Source of the DNA: an uncultured Acidimicrobiales bacterium
Lineage (GTDB): Bacteria; Actinomycetota; Acidimicrobiia; Acidimicrobiales; SHLQ01
NCBI GenBank assembly: GCA_938040365.1
Contig: CALHXU010000213.1
Coordinates: forward strand, 1-39,902
Length of the DNA: 39,902 bases
Reading direction: 5' to 3'
Shown: piece by piece, positions 25,828 to 33,985 of the stretch
Layout: the number at the start of each line of letters is the position of its first letter
How positions within the stretch are numbered: the stretch's first letter is position 1
Notes under the pieces: model-generated
What the model was told of the DNA's origin: nothing
Seen by the model: only the letters and a program-made list of their open reading frames with translations
The model's database searches: none
Position numbers and translations under genes: made by a program

Positions 25828-26544
25828 CTAGACCGCCCGATCGGCAGCGATTGCGGTACGAAGCCCGAGTTCGAGCATCTCATCGACGGTCAGCTGGCGC
25901 TCTTCTGAGCTGAGATGCTCACCCGTCACGAGGTGGTCGGTAAGCGTGAACATCGACAACGCCTCAGCACCCTCGATCGCGCACACCGAGTAGAGCGCTG
26001 CCGTTTCCATTTCGACTGCGAGGACGCCGTCGGCGGTGTGGCGATCGCGGGCCGCATCGTTTGGTTCGTAGAAGATGTCGCTCGTGAACACCGTTCCGAG
26101 TTCGAGGCTGACACTGTTGCTCGCCGCAACCTCGGTGACCACGTCGAGCATTCGAGGGGTGGCGACGATCGGGCTTGGCGCGCCGATCAGCTCAGGCATA
26201 TTCGAGTTGGTCACAGCGTTTGTCGCAACGACGATTTGTCGAAGCTGGAGGTCGGGCTGGTAGACCCCAGCGGTTCCGACCCGAATGATCCGTTCGACGC
26301 CGTAGTAGCGAACGAGTTCGGTGATGTAGATCGCGGCCGACGGCATGCCCATTCCCGAGGCCATGACCGAGACCCGCTGGCCTTCGAATTTTCCGGTGAA
26401 GCCGAGCATTGCTCGCACATTGGTGACCTCCTCGGCGTCTTCGAGGAACGTATCAGCGATGTGTTTGGCGCGAAGCGGGTCACCGGGCATCAATACGGTG
26501 GCGGCAAATGCGCCATCTTCTGCGTTTATGTGGGGCGTTGTCAC
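25828..26544 (-). CDS. deoD: Purine nucleoside phosphorylase, DeoD type
   Basis: The 238-residue protein matches hexameric bacterial PNP in length (~239) and motifs: MPGDPLRAKHIADTFL, the TGKFEGQRVSVMASGMGMPS phosphate/base region, RVGTAGVY, VEMETAALY (purine/ribose-binding Glu/Met) and DHLVTGEH with the catalytic Asp. It cleaves purine nucleosides with phosphate to base plus (deoxy)ribose-1-phosphate. The start is GTG at 26544 (MTTPHINAEDG), chosen because upstream frame residues are not family-like. Liberated bases would feed deamination and xanthine dehydrogenase, linking this gene to the nucleoside importer and catabolic operon. It is directly coupled to the phosphomutase. Confidence 0.92.
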   Translation of the reverse strand: MTTPHINAEDGAFAATVLMPGDPLRAKHIADTFLEDAEEVTNVRAMLGFTGKFEGQRVSVMASGMGMPSAAIYITELVRYYGVERIIRVGTAGVYQPDLQLRQIVVATNAVTNSNMPELIGAPSPIVATPRMLDVVTEVAASNSVSLELGTVFTSDIFYEPNDAARDRHTADGVLAVEMETAALYSVCAIEGAEALSMFTLTDHLVTGEHLSSEERQLTVDEMLELGLRTAIAADRAV

Positions 26545-26593
26545 GGCACCGAGTGTTACACAGATCGCTGCAGAGTCGCCCGATCGAAGCGGT

Positions 26594-27517
26594 CTAGGGA
26601 GCCGAGCAATTCGCCACGAAATCGTCGACCACTGGAGTGACGATCTCTTCACCCTCGATACCGAGCATGGTGCTCACTTCGCTGTGATCGTAGGGACTGA
26701 GGTCGGCGACCTGAGCCACGCCTCCGGCAGCGGTAAGCGTCGCACCGAGACGTTCAGCACTTGCGATGCGTGCGTCGCGTCCGCGAGTGATGATCAAATA
26801 GTCGGGGCTCGCTTCGCTGGCGTGGAGCTCGGCTTGCAGCGTCGGCGAGCCATCGACGAGCGCCTCTCGTCCAGGGAACGCTAGGTCGATGATGTCGACT
26901 TCCCACGGCGGAGGGTCGGTGAGGTCGTGGGTGACCGAGTCAAGGCTGATCACACACGCAAGATCGTCGGTCGACGCGCCATGTTCTGCGAGCAGCGCCG
27001 GGTTCGTTCCGACGATGCTGACGAGGTGCGCTCCAGACGAGTGACCGATGAGCGAAATGCGATCGGGGTCAACGCCGATCGTGTCGGCATTGTCTCGAAC
27101 CCACGTGGTCGCTGCAGCGACGTCGCTGCCGAAGTCGGGCCAACGGGTGTCGTTGTCTTCGGCTGCGAGGCGGTAGTTGACCGAAACGAAAACGTGGCCC
27201 GATTCGATGAAGTGATCTGCCTTCACGGTGGTGAGCCGAGTGGATTTATCGCCGGCCTGCCACGAACCGCCGTGAACCCAAACGATCGCGGGGCATCCCT
27301 GCGCTGTTGGCGATGCATGCACATCGAGGCTCACATCGTTCACTTCGCTGCCGAGGTCGAGGTCACTCGTTGCGAGTTCTCGATATTGGTGGGTCACGAT
27401 CTCTTCGCGAGGCGTCGTGCACGAGGGCGGTTCGTCAGATGCGGTGCCTTGACCTTGGTTCGCGCACGCGGTCAAGAAAATGGCGAACGCCAGGAGACCT
27501 GCGGACGTGCGGTTCAT
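26594..27517 (-). CDS. Lipoprotein alpha/beta hydrolase (esterase)
   Basis: The 307-residue protein starts at ATG 27517 with a lipoprotein signal (AGLLAFAIFLTAC). The fold carries an oxyanion HGGSW motif (VWVHGGSWQAGD), nucleophile elbow GHSSGAH, a late Asp in IITRGRDARI and catalytic His in PYDHSEV: a complete Ser-Asp-His set of the BD-FAE/esterase-lipase group. It should act outside the membrane on an ester or amide that is not identifiable here. It lies between the thioredoxin-like gene (17 bases upstream) and deoD (49 bases downstream), all on the minus strand, so a four-gene transcript is possible. Confidence 0.85.
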   Translation of the reverse strand: MNRTSAGLLAFAIFLTACANQGQGTASDEPPSCTTPREEIVTHQYRELATSDLDLGSEVNDVSLDVHASPTAQGCPAIVWVHGGSWQAGDKSTRLTTVKADHFIESGHVFVSVNYRLAAEDNDTRWPDFGSDVAAATTWVRDNADTIGVDPDRISLIGHSSGAHLVSIVGTNPALLAEHGASTDDLACVISLDSVTHDLTDPPPWEVDIIDLAFPGREALVDGSPTLQAELHASEASPDYLIITRGRDARIASAERLGATLTAAGGVAQVADLSPYDHSEVSTMLGIEGEEIVTPVVDDFVANCSAP

Positions 27518-27533
27518 CGTTTCAAGTATGGCC

Positions 27534-28508
27534 CTATCGGCGGGCCAGTAGGTCGCGCTGCGATGGCGGGAGGTAGTGGCCTGCTCGGTCACGATTCCGA
27601 CGCATGAAACTGTTGACCTTGGTGATTTGGGAGATCGAGAGGCTGCCGAGGCCGGTTACGCCGCGGAGCTGCCGTTTCTGATCGCTCTTCGGAGCAACTC
27701 GATGCGAGCCATCGTCGATCGGCCGAGCCGGGACACCGCTTCCGTCGAGTTCGGCAATGCCAGCAGCGTCGGTGAAAACTACCGAAGCGACGTTGCGCTG
27801 CTGGCCTTGCCGGGAGAGGTCGAGGAGCGAGACCTCTCTTGGATCGAACCACACGCTCGTCACCTCGTGGCCGCCCATGAAGGCGGCTTGGGTGGCGACG
27901 ACGCCCTCGACCTGACCTAGCTCCATCTCGCCCACCCAAAAGCAGGGCTGTGCGAAGTGGGCGAGTTGGAGGCGTTCACTGTTTTCTTGTTCGATGATCC
28001 GTAAGTACTCCGGGATTGGCCGCCCGGCCTTTGTGAGGGTCTCGATCATTCGCTCGACGAGCGGACCGGTCTCCCAGACTCGATCCTTTCTCGGAATGAT
28101 GTCGTTGGTGTTGGCATCGAGGAACCGCACGACTTGGAAATTCCATGCCGGCTCCCCAAAGGCCTTGAGCACCTGAGCGTCTCGACCTGGCGTGTTGTTG
28201 TGGATGAGGAGGGGGACGAAGGCTTCTTCGATTCCATCCACAACAACACGATTGGATAACACGTCCTTGCCGAACTGCTTACAGCCAGAGCAGCCAGGCA
28301 CTTCTTGGAACAGCGCAAAGATAGGCTTGCCCGACTCTTTGGACTTCTCGACCGCATCGTCGAGATCGCGAAGCCAGTCGACAACACCAACCTCAACGGG
28401 TTGTTTTGCCAAGGGTCTACTCAGAATCGACTTGAGATTCATGTCAACAACTCCAGCCTCGACAGGTTGTTTGGGAGCTTTCCTACCGAGGATCGTCTTC
28501 AAGTTCAT
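27534..28508 (-). CDS. Thioredoxin-like / MsrA-like fusion (VPGUxxT-family-like, Cys form)
   Basis: The 324-residue protein from ATG 28508 has residues ~45-165 forming a thioredoxin-like domain with FQEVPGCSGCKQFG (C73-S-G-C76). Its surroundings resemble the VPGUxxT family, in which the first Cys is often selenocysteine. Residues ~180-250 look MsrA-like: CFWVGEMELGQVEGV with C189, FMGGHEVTSVWFDP. A reductase or peroxide/methionine-sulfoxide repair role is likely but unproven. The N-terminus is a tandem repeat of 22 codons (MNLKTILGRK... and MNLKSILSRP...). A GGAG site precedes the second Met (28442), but the two copies differ mostly at synonymous sites, favouring translation of both. Confidence 0.72.
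   Translation of the reverse strand: MNLKTILGRKAPKQPVEAGVVDMNLKSILSRPLAKQPVEVGVVDWLRDLDDAVEKSKESGKPIFALFQEVPGCSGCKQFGKDVLSNRVVVDGIEEAFVPLLIHNNTPGRDAQVLKAFGEPAWNFQVVRFLDANTNDIIPRKDRVWETGPLVERMIETLTKAGRPIPEYLRIIEQENSERLQLAHFAQPCFWVGEMELGQVEGVVATQAAFMGGHEVTSVWFDPREVSLLDLSRQGQQRNVASVVFTDAAGIAELDGSGVPARPIDDGSHRVAPKSDQKRQLRGVTGLGSLSISQITKVNSFMRRNRDRAGHYLPPSQRDLLARR
28376..28508 (-). repeat. In-frame 66-bp tandem repeat at the start of the thioredoxin-like gene
   Basis: Two 22-codon units (28443-28508 and 28377-28442) encode MNLK(T/S)IL..., each ending QPVE(A/V)GVVD. The DNA copies differ at many third positions (AAC/AAT, ATC/ATT, CCT/CCC, GTC/GTT), while most of the protein is kept. Confidence 0.8.
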
Positions 28509-28538
28509 ATCAACGTAAACGCAAGCAACCAGCAACAC

Positions 28539-28844
28539 ATTTCAAATTCAATCGTCGTTTAGCAAACAGAAACAAACATCGCATCCGTTGATTGGGCTCG
28601 TTCATGGGGCCTGTCCCCGTATTGACTCAGCCCTGGCGGGCTTCCTCAAACCAGCCTTTTCTCCGCTCCGCTCCGAAAACGCTCACCGACTACCACCGCC
28701 TCGTGTTAATGGGGCCTGTCCCCACCGACTAACACCGGCTCCGCCGTTCGGCCTGCGTGGCCTGAACGCTCCCCCTGAAAGGGACGACACATTAGTTGCA
28801 GCTTCAGCGGATAATCGCGGCGGAGCCGCCCGCTGAAGAAGCAA
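28539..28844. other. Gene-free stretch with palindromic repeats
   Basis: No convincing gene is seen. The near-palindrome GGGGCCTGTCCCC occurs at 28606-28618 and 28711-28723, both preceded by AT, and short CACCGACTA-type direct repeats lie beside the second copy. The right end (28792 on) is a nested inverted repeat that enters the PEP carboxylase stop codon. A small frame on the plus strand (28588-28836) has Pro/Arg-rich, non-coding-like composition. The promoter of the thioredoxin-like gene must lie in this region on the minus strand. Confidence 0.6.
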
Positions 28845-28848
28845 CTAA
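28792..28848. terminator. Nested inverted repeat at the PEP carboxylase 3' end
   Basis: Outer arms 28792-28810 and 28830-28848 (starting TTAGTTGC, ending GCAACTAA) match at 17 of 19 positions. An inner GCGGC-GGA-GCCGC hairpin lies at 28817-28829. The ppc stop (28845-28847, TAG) is within the outer arm. Likely acts as the ppc terminator on the minus strand, though no U-run is evident. Confidence 0.7.
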
Positions 28849-31613
28849 CCCGTATTCCGCAGGCCAGCGGCTACGCCGTTGATGCTGAGGAGGAAGGCGC
28901 GGCGGATGCGTCGGGCTGCGATTCCCTCGGGCGTATCACCGTCGGTATCGAAGGCGTCTGATCGCATCTCCTTGAGGAGGTTCACCTGGAGCACGTTGAG
29001 CGGGTCGAGATAGTTGTCTCGCACCTCGAGCGTGCGCCGAAGCACGGGTAGGTCCTCGAGTAGCTGGCTGCCGGTCACCGTCGAGATGGCATCGATCGTG
29101 CGTTGATGTTCCTCGCTGATCACCTCGAACAGGTGTTGATGTTCGGGCTCGACGAGCGCATCGACATAGGTGCGGGCAATGCCGAGGTCGGTCTTGGACA
29201 GGGTCATCTCGACGTTGGAAAGGAAGGTGCGGAAGAAACGCCACTTCGTGAACATCTCACCCATGGCTTCGCCGTGTCCCTGTTCGAGGGCGGCGTTGAG
29301 CCCGCTACCAACGCCGAACCAGCCGGGGACGATCTGGCGAGACTGGGTCCATCCAAATACCCACGGGATTGCTCGGAGGTCTTCGATGCCGCTCATGGCT
29401 CCCGAGCGTCGAGCGGGACGTGAACCAATGTTGAGCGCACCGAGTTCTTCGACAGGTGTGGACGTGGAGAAGTACGGCACGAGGCTCGGGTCCTCGATAA
29501 ACCTGCGGTACGCGGCAAAGGCGTTGCTCGAGACCATCTCCATGACGGCGCTCCACTGCTCTCGTGCTTCGGCACCGATGCGGCTTTCGGTATGCATGAC
29601 GGTGTGTTCGAGCATTGCCGAGTAGGCGAGGTCGAGGTTTCGGCGGGCGAGGCGCGGCCGGCTGTACTTGTCGGCGATGACCTCGCCTTGTTCGGTCGTC
29701 TTCATCAGGCCGGTGATGACGCCCGAAGGCTGTGCGAGGATCGCGTCGTGGGTTGGGCCACCGCCGCGGCCAACGGTTCCGCCTCGTCCGTGGAAGACCG
29801 GAATGTCGATGCCGTGACGGTCCGAGAGTTCCCGGACCGTGCGCAGCGCTTTGTGAATCTCCCATTGCGAGGTGGCGATTCCGCCGTCTTTGTTCGAGTC
29901 GGAGTAGCCAACCATGACCTCTTGGATGTTGCCGCGCAGTTCGACGATGCGGCGGTAGCTCGGGTCGGCGAGGAGCGCGTCCATCACTGGACCCATAGCG
30001 CGAAGGTCGCCGATCGTTTCGAACAGCGGCACGAATCCAATGCGTGCAATGTCTCGGCTGAGATCGATGAGACCGACCTCGCGGGCCAGCACTGCCGGTG
30101 CGAGGATGTCTTCGGGGCCTTGGGTCATCGAGACGATGTAGCTCTCCAGAATCGCATCGCCGAATCGGTCCATTTGTTGGCGCAGCGTGGTGACGAGTCC
30201 GAGTGCGTCGCCGAGGTCGGGCGTGCCGGCAGGAGCGAACGGTCGGGGATGTGCGAGTTCGGCGCTCAGCAGTTCGAACCGGCCGTCAGCATCTTCTGGG
30301 TATGGCGTGCCGATGCTTTCGAAGAGTTCAGCGAGCGCACCGTGGTGTTTGTCGGTGTGTTGACGAATGTCGAGGGTGGCGAGGTGAAAGCCGATCGTGT
30401 GGGCGAGGCGCCGAAGCGTTCGGAGCTTTCCGTCGGCGACCCGGTGCGCCTCGGAGGCTCGCAGCGACCCATCCATTAAATCGAGGTCTGCAATGAACTG
30501 GTCAGCGTTCTCGTAGGCAGCTTCGACCGTCGAGCCGTCGTTGAGAACCTGCCGTTCAGTGCTTGACAGACGGCCGTCGATGATCGAACAAACCAACCGA
30601 TACGGCTGGTCGGCAATGAGCGGCGAGAGGGAGGTAACCAAGCGGGGGAAGGCCGCTGACATCGTCTCGATCCATTCGCCAAGTTGGTCGTTGACCGGGC
30701 GAATCCGGCCCGACACGCTGAGGTCTGACGACAGCTCCTGCACACTCGAGCGAAGCAGGCGCAACGCCCGCTGGCGCTGCAACGTGAGCACTTCGTTGGT
30801 TACTTCGGCGGTGACGAACGGATTGCCATCACGGTCACCACCAACCCACGACCCAAAGCGGATCGGCGTGATGTCGTCTGGAAGTTCGATCGCTCGCTCT
30901 TCGGCGAGGTGGTCGAGATCGGACCATACGAGCGGAAGCGCGTTTGCGACGAGGCCCTCGACGTAGAAGATGATCGACCGGGCTTCGTCGACCGGCGTTG
31001 GCTTGACCGAACGAAGCTCGTTGCTCAACCAAAGCAAGTCGATGATCTCGCCGGTCCGCGAGTCGATACGCGCCTTCGACGCGGTGGTTGCCGTATCGCG
31101 AGTTCTGAGTAGCTCGGCGATTTCGGAGCGCTTCTCGAGTATTGAACGTCGAGATGCTTCGGTCGGGTGAGCGGTAAAGACGGGGCGATATTCGACGTTG
31201 GCCAGTCGTTCGGTCCAGGTGGCGGCGTCGATCCCCGCTTCGTCGGCCCGGGCGAACGTGTCATAGAGCTCGCCGCTGCCCTCGGTCTTTAGGCGGAGCT
31301 CCTCCACCCGGTGTACTTGCTCGGCGACGTTCGCGAGGTGAAAGTAGATCGTGAAGGCGCGGACGAGCAGAATTTTTTCGACCTCGGTCAGTCCCTCGAC
31401 ACGGGCTTCGAGTGCGGCGCGCGAGTTCGCGTCGCCTTCGCGTGTGTTGCGGGAGAGCGTCCGAATGTCCTCAACCAGATCAAAGAATTCAACGCTGACA
31501 TTTCGCTTTATCGTCTCACCGAGTTGATTCCCGAGACGCCGAATGTCGGCACGTAGTTCTTCGAGGCGCTGACCAGCAGCCGGCACGTTTTGAGGGGGGT
31601 TCGTCGCATCCAC
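28845..31613 (-). CDS. ppc: Phosphoenolpyruvate carboxylase
   Basis: The 922-residue enzyme has all the standard PEPC blocks: catalytic His in VFTAHPTEASRRSIL (about H149), GSWVGGDRDGNPFVT, VMVGYSDSNKDGG, FHGRGGTVGRGGGPTHDAIL with the essential Gly-rich/Arg loop, and a short C-terminus ending NTG. It carboxylates PEP to oxaloacetate in the cytoplasm, replenishing the TCA cycle. The start is GTG at 31613; an ATG at 31609 is out of frame. The length is normal for bacterial PEPC (~880-930). It shares direction with the upstream selenoprotein gene, 141 bases away, and probably has its own promoter. Convergent or operonic partners are not obvious. Confidence 0.95.
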   Translation of the reverse strand: MDATNPPQNVPAAGQRLEELRADIRRLGNQLGETIKRNVSVEFFDLVEDIRTLSRNTREGDANSRAALEARVEGLTEVEKILLVRAFTIYFHLANVAEQVHRVEELRLKTEGSGELYDTFARADEAGIDAATWTERLANVEYRPVFTAHPTEASRRSILEKRSEIAELLRTRDTATTASKARIDSRTGEIIDLLWLSNELRSVKPTPVDEARSIIFYVEGLVANALPLVWSDLDHLAEERAIELPDDITPIRFGSWVGGDRDGNPFVTAEVTNEVLTLQRQRALRLLRSSVQELSSDLSVSGRIRPVNDQLGEWIETMSAAFPRLVTSLSPLIADQPYRLVCSIIDGRLSSTERQVLNDGSTVEAAYENADQFIADLDLMDGSLRASEAHRVADGKLRTLRRLAHTIGFHLATLDIRQHTDKHHGALAELFESIGTPYPEDADGRFELLSAELAHPRPFAPAGTPDLGDALGLVTTLRQQMDRFGDAILESYIVSMTQGPEDILAPAVLAREVGLIDLSRDIARIGFVPLFETIGDLRAMGPVMDALLADPSYRRIVELRGNIQEVMVGYSDSNKDGGIATSQWEIHKALRTVRELSDRHGIDIPVFHGRGGTVGRGGGPTHDAILAQPSGVITGLMKTTEQGEVIADKYSRPRLARRNLDLAYSAMLEHTVMHTESRIGAEAREQWSAVMEMVSSNAFAAYRRFIEDPSLVPYFSTSTPVEELGALNIGSRPARRSGAMSGIEDLRAIPWVFGWTQSRQIVPGWFGVGSGLNAALEQGHGEAMGEMFTKWRFFRTFLSNVEMTLSKTDLGIARTYVDALVEPEHQHLFEVISEEHQRTIDAISTVTGSQLLEDLPVLRRTLEVRDNYLDPLNVLQVNLLKEMRSDAFDTDGDTPEGIAARRIRRAFLLSINGVAAGLRNTG

Positions 31614-31730
31614 CCGCTCAGCCTAAGGACTCGACCAATGCACTCCCTATCCACGCTGGAGATAGCGATGTCGACGCCAATAGCCTGAGCTGTTAGCTGT
31701 CGGGTGCGGTGCGTTTGGCGTGTGCGGCCG

Positions 31731-31777
31731 TCAATCCCACGGGGACTGTGACCTTCAGTCCCACGGGGACTGTCCCC
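31731..31777. repeat. Direct repeat of a 19-bp unit with GGGGACTGTCCCC palindrome
   Basis: TCAATCCCACGGGGACTGT (31731-31749) and TCAGTCCCACGGGGACTGT (31755-31773) are direct repeats with one mismatch, 24 bases apart. The second copy extends into the 13-base near-palindrome GGGGACTGTCCCC (31765-31777). The second copy encodes the last residues and stop of the selenoprotein on the minus strand. Confidence 0.8.
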
Positions 31778-32684
31778 AGCGAGAGCTCGCCTCGCCTGTG
31801 GCAACCTGTTCGCCGTGCCTCGCAATGGCCGCTTCTCGGTCTTTCACCTCTTGATATTGCGGCGTCTCGAACCGTTCGGTTCGGTGATCGACCAACTCGC
31901 GCGCTTCTTCCTTCCACGGCTCGCCCCACTCGTGGCTGAGCGGAAGAATCGTTCCGGGTTCGCTATCTGTTGCGATGAGCGAGAGGGCCTGACGGGCAAT
32001 GTCGAGTTGGACATCGCTTCGATGTGGCGGGCCTGCGGTGTTGCCCAGCGGGAAGTCGGTGAAGACCGCCCGGGGCGGACGAACCGACTCGGTGATCGAC
32101 CACGCAGAGGTCACCGAGGTCGTCACGATCCCTTCGGTCTCGAGTGCTCGTGCGATCAGCCCAACTGACTGATGGCAGACAGGTCAAACCGGCACGAGCA
32201 GCGCAATGTCTGCTTCGAGTTCCTTTACCCGTTCTACGAGTGCGGGAATGAGCGTCTCGCCGAGTCGTCGCTGGCTGTAGATGCCGCCCATGAATGTGAG
32301 CCCGACGGATGCAACGCTGCCGACGACACCCTCTTGTTCGAGCGAGCGCAGCGCTTCGATGGGGAAGACCGCGTTGATGTCGCTTCGGGCCGACGTCTCG
32401 TCGTAGGCAAAGTGAGTAACCCGAAGTTGATTTGTCGGCGTGCTCATCGGCACTTCGCGAAAGGTGAGGTCGTCCTTGTGGGCAAAGCCGACGTCGCCAA
32501 GGGCATAGACACCTCCGGATGCGAGAAGGACGACCTTGCTCTCGGCCAGCGGCTTTGTCGGTTCAGCGAAGGGAACCGGCTCGTTCGAATTATCAGCCCA
32601 TCGATACTCGGCGTATCCCAAGGAGGTGTAGGTGTCGCGGGTTACCGCGATGTAGTCGACCGGATCGTCAGGCATCTGCGTCAT
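31755..32684 (-). CDS. GrdB/PrdB-family selenoprotein with in-frame UGA (Sec167)
   Basis: The 309-residue protein is obtained only if the TGA at 32184-32186 is read as selenocysteine. Upstream codons encode ...VKELEADIALLVPV, and downstream codons continue in the same frame with PVCHQSVGLIARALETEG, giving U167-P-V-C170. The VPVUPVCHQ-GLIARALE pattern is that of the selenoprotein B family (glycine/sarcosine/betaine and D-proline reductases). The protein is shorter than true GrdB (~440), matching short 'selenoprotein B family' proteins of unknown function. The U-x-x-C pair implies redox or reductive chemistry. A stem-loop 7 bases after the UGA fits a bacterial SECIS. The start is ATG 32684. No GrdA/GrdC partners are nearby, so a Stickland reductase role is unlikely. 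The last residues WGQSPWD come from a repeat element. Confidence 0.88.
32152..32176 (-). promoter_or_regulatory. Candidate bacterial SECIS stem-loop
   Basis: On the minus strand, 7 bases after the UGA, GCCATCAG (32176-32169) pairs with CTGATCGC (32159-32152) with one mismatch around a 9-base loop UCAGUUGGG. Position and size suit a bacterial SECIS, which lies within the coding region just after UGA and is bound by SelB. The fold was judged by eye. Confidence 0.55.
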
Positions 32685-32734
32685 GGTCGAACCGTAGTGC
32701 AGAGTGCTGCCAGCGTTCCAAGGCGATGCTCGTG

Positions 32735-33973
32735 TCAGTCAGTCCGAGCCACACCGTCATCGCCGGAGCGTTGGACGGTCTTGGCCGACTTGACCGATCG
32801 ATGCACCACGAACTTTGCGTTGGAGGCCAAGGTGTCGGTTCCACCGAAGATCTTCTTGAGCTTCGCGTGGTAGGCCAGGTGCCGGTTGCCAACGACGATG
32901 AGGGTTCCGCCGATGCGAAGGGCCTTATGGGCGTCGACGAACATCGACCACGCCGTGTCGTCACCGAGCACTCGGTCGTCATGGAAAGGCGGGTTCACGA
33001 CGACGAGATCGACGCTTCTCGGGTCGACGACGTTGGCGAGGCGGTGGGCATGGTGGAATTCAACCGGGGTTGCTGACGACCCCGAAGTTGTCAGGTGGTG
33101 CTCCCACGATTGGCGAGCTGCAGCGATTGCAAGCATCGAGTCATCGACAGCGATAATACGGTTCGTGATTCCGGCCCCGTTCAGCAGGCTCGCGACTCGA
33201 AGTCCGATCACCCCGTTGCCACAGCCAAGATCGACCATAGTGAGCGGATCTTCTGCCGATACCGAAACGTCGATCTGTTCTTCGATGTTGCGGACGGTGT
33301 CGAGGAGCAGGCTTGTGCCTGGGTCGAGTTTGTTCGGCGAGAAGCCGCCGCCGTAATTGGTGAGCAAAAGCCCGTATGCCTTCCACACCTTGGGCCACGG
33401 ATTGAGGCCTGGATCGTATGCAGCGCTGTCAATCGCAACACTGATGAGGCGCGCTTTCTTCTTTGCGAGTGATGTCGTCGCTTCACCGATGGTCTCTTCG
33501 ATTACCTCGATCGTCGAACCCTGAATGTGTTTGGCCATCGCGGCCGCGACGATCTGACTACTCGGGTTCACGTGTGGACGTAGCCAGTGCAAAATCTCAA
33601 CGAGGTGTGCAGTCGACTTTGGAATCTTGATCACGACGAGGTCGAACGTCGACACCTCGGTGTGCGCATCGGTGATTGTTGCGAAGTCGACCCGCGGCTT
33701 CTCGTTTCGTTCGAGGTTCTCAGTTATTGCGTGGCGTTGGGCCGCCGACTCGGCAACGACGGTGGGTGCCCAATCAGCTAGGCCACAACTGAGCGCCCCG
33801 AAGCTATCCCCGATGATCAGCACTGAACGCGGGGCAGAGCTGTTCTCGAACACTTCCGCGAGGTGATCGAGCACATACTCGTCGGCCGCGTCCCACGCGC
33901 GCAGTGGCCGTTTGCCAGCGCGCGGAACCCGGGTGAGTTCGAAGTGGTGGCCAGAAACGGTCAGCGTTTCCAT
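32735..33973 (-). CDS. rlmG: 23S rRNA (guanine-N2) methyltransferase RlmG-like
   Basis: The 412-residue protein has two methyltransferase-like halves. The N-terminal half is a degenerate domain (VLIIGDSFGALSCGLADW). The C-terminal half is the active one: SAM motif I VDLGCGNGVIGLRVA, then catalytic VVNPPFH and a final GGTLIVVGNRHLAYH. The duplicated architecture and NPPF motif are typical of RlmG/RsmC, which modify a guanine N2 in rRNA; RlmG (G1835 of 23S) is the better match by order and length, though RsmC is related. It is 12 bases downstream of the AAA ATPase gene on the same strand and upstream of the selenoprotein gene (50 bases). Confidence 0.82.
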   Translation of the reverse strand: METLTVSGHHFELTRVPRAGKRPLRAWDAADEYVLDHLAEVFENSSAPRSVLIIGDSFGALSCGLADWAPTVVAESAAQRHAITENLERNEKPRVDFATITDAHTEVSTFDLVVIKIPKSTAHLVEILHWLRPHVNPSSQIVAAAMAKHIQGSTIEVIEETIGEATTSLAKKKARLISVAIDSAAYDPGLNPWPKVWKAYGLLLTNYGGGFSPNKLDPGTSLLLDTVRNIEEQIDVSVSAEDPLTMVDLGCGNGVIGLRVASLLNGAGITNRIIAVDDSMLAIAAARQSWEHHLTTSGSSATPVEFHHAHRLANVVDPRSVDLVVVNPPFHDDRVLGDDTAWSMFVDAHKALRIGGTLIVVGNRHLAYHAKLKKIFGGTDTLASNAKFVVHRSVKSAKTVQRSGDDGVARTD

Positions 33974-33985
33974 TGGGCGACGGGC

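Noticed and set aside
26545-26652. 36-residue N-terminal extension of purine nucleoside phosphorylase
   Set aside because: DeoD enzymes are ~239 residues and begin as TPHINA; the GTG at 26544 gives the standard length.
28588-28836. Small plus-strand protein of 82 residues
   Set aside because: No ribosome site, Pro/Arg-rich composition, and it runs through palindromic repeats and a terminator-like structure.
31755-32126. A separate 123-residue gene with GTG start
   Set aside because: It is the C-terminal part of the selenoprotein: the frame continues back to the UGA and the missing piece carries the conserved CHQSVGLIARALE.
31755-32684. Pseudogene by nonsense mutation instead of selenoprotein
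   Set aside because: The only stop is TGA at the exact Sec position of the family, with U-x-x-C and clean coding on both sides; decay would not be expected to preserve this.
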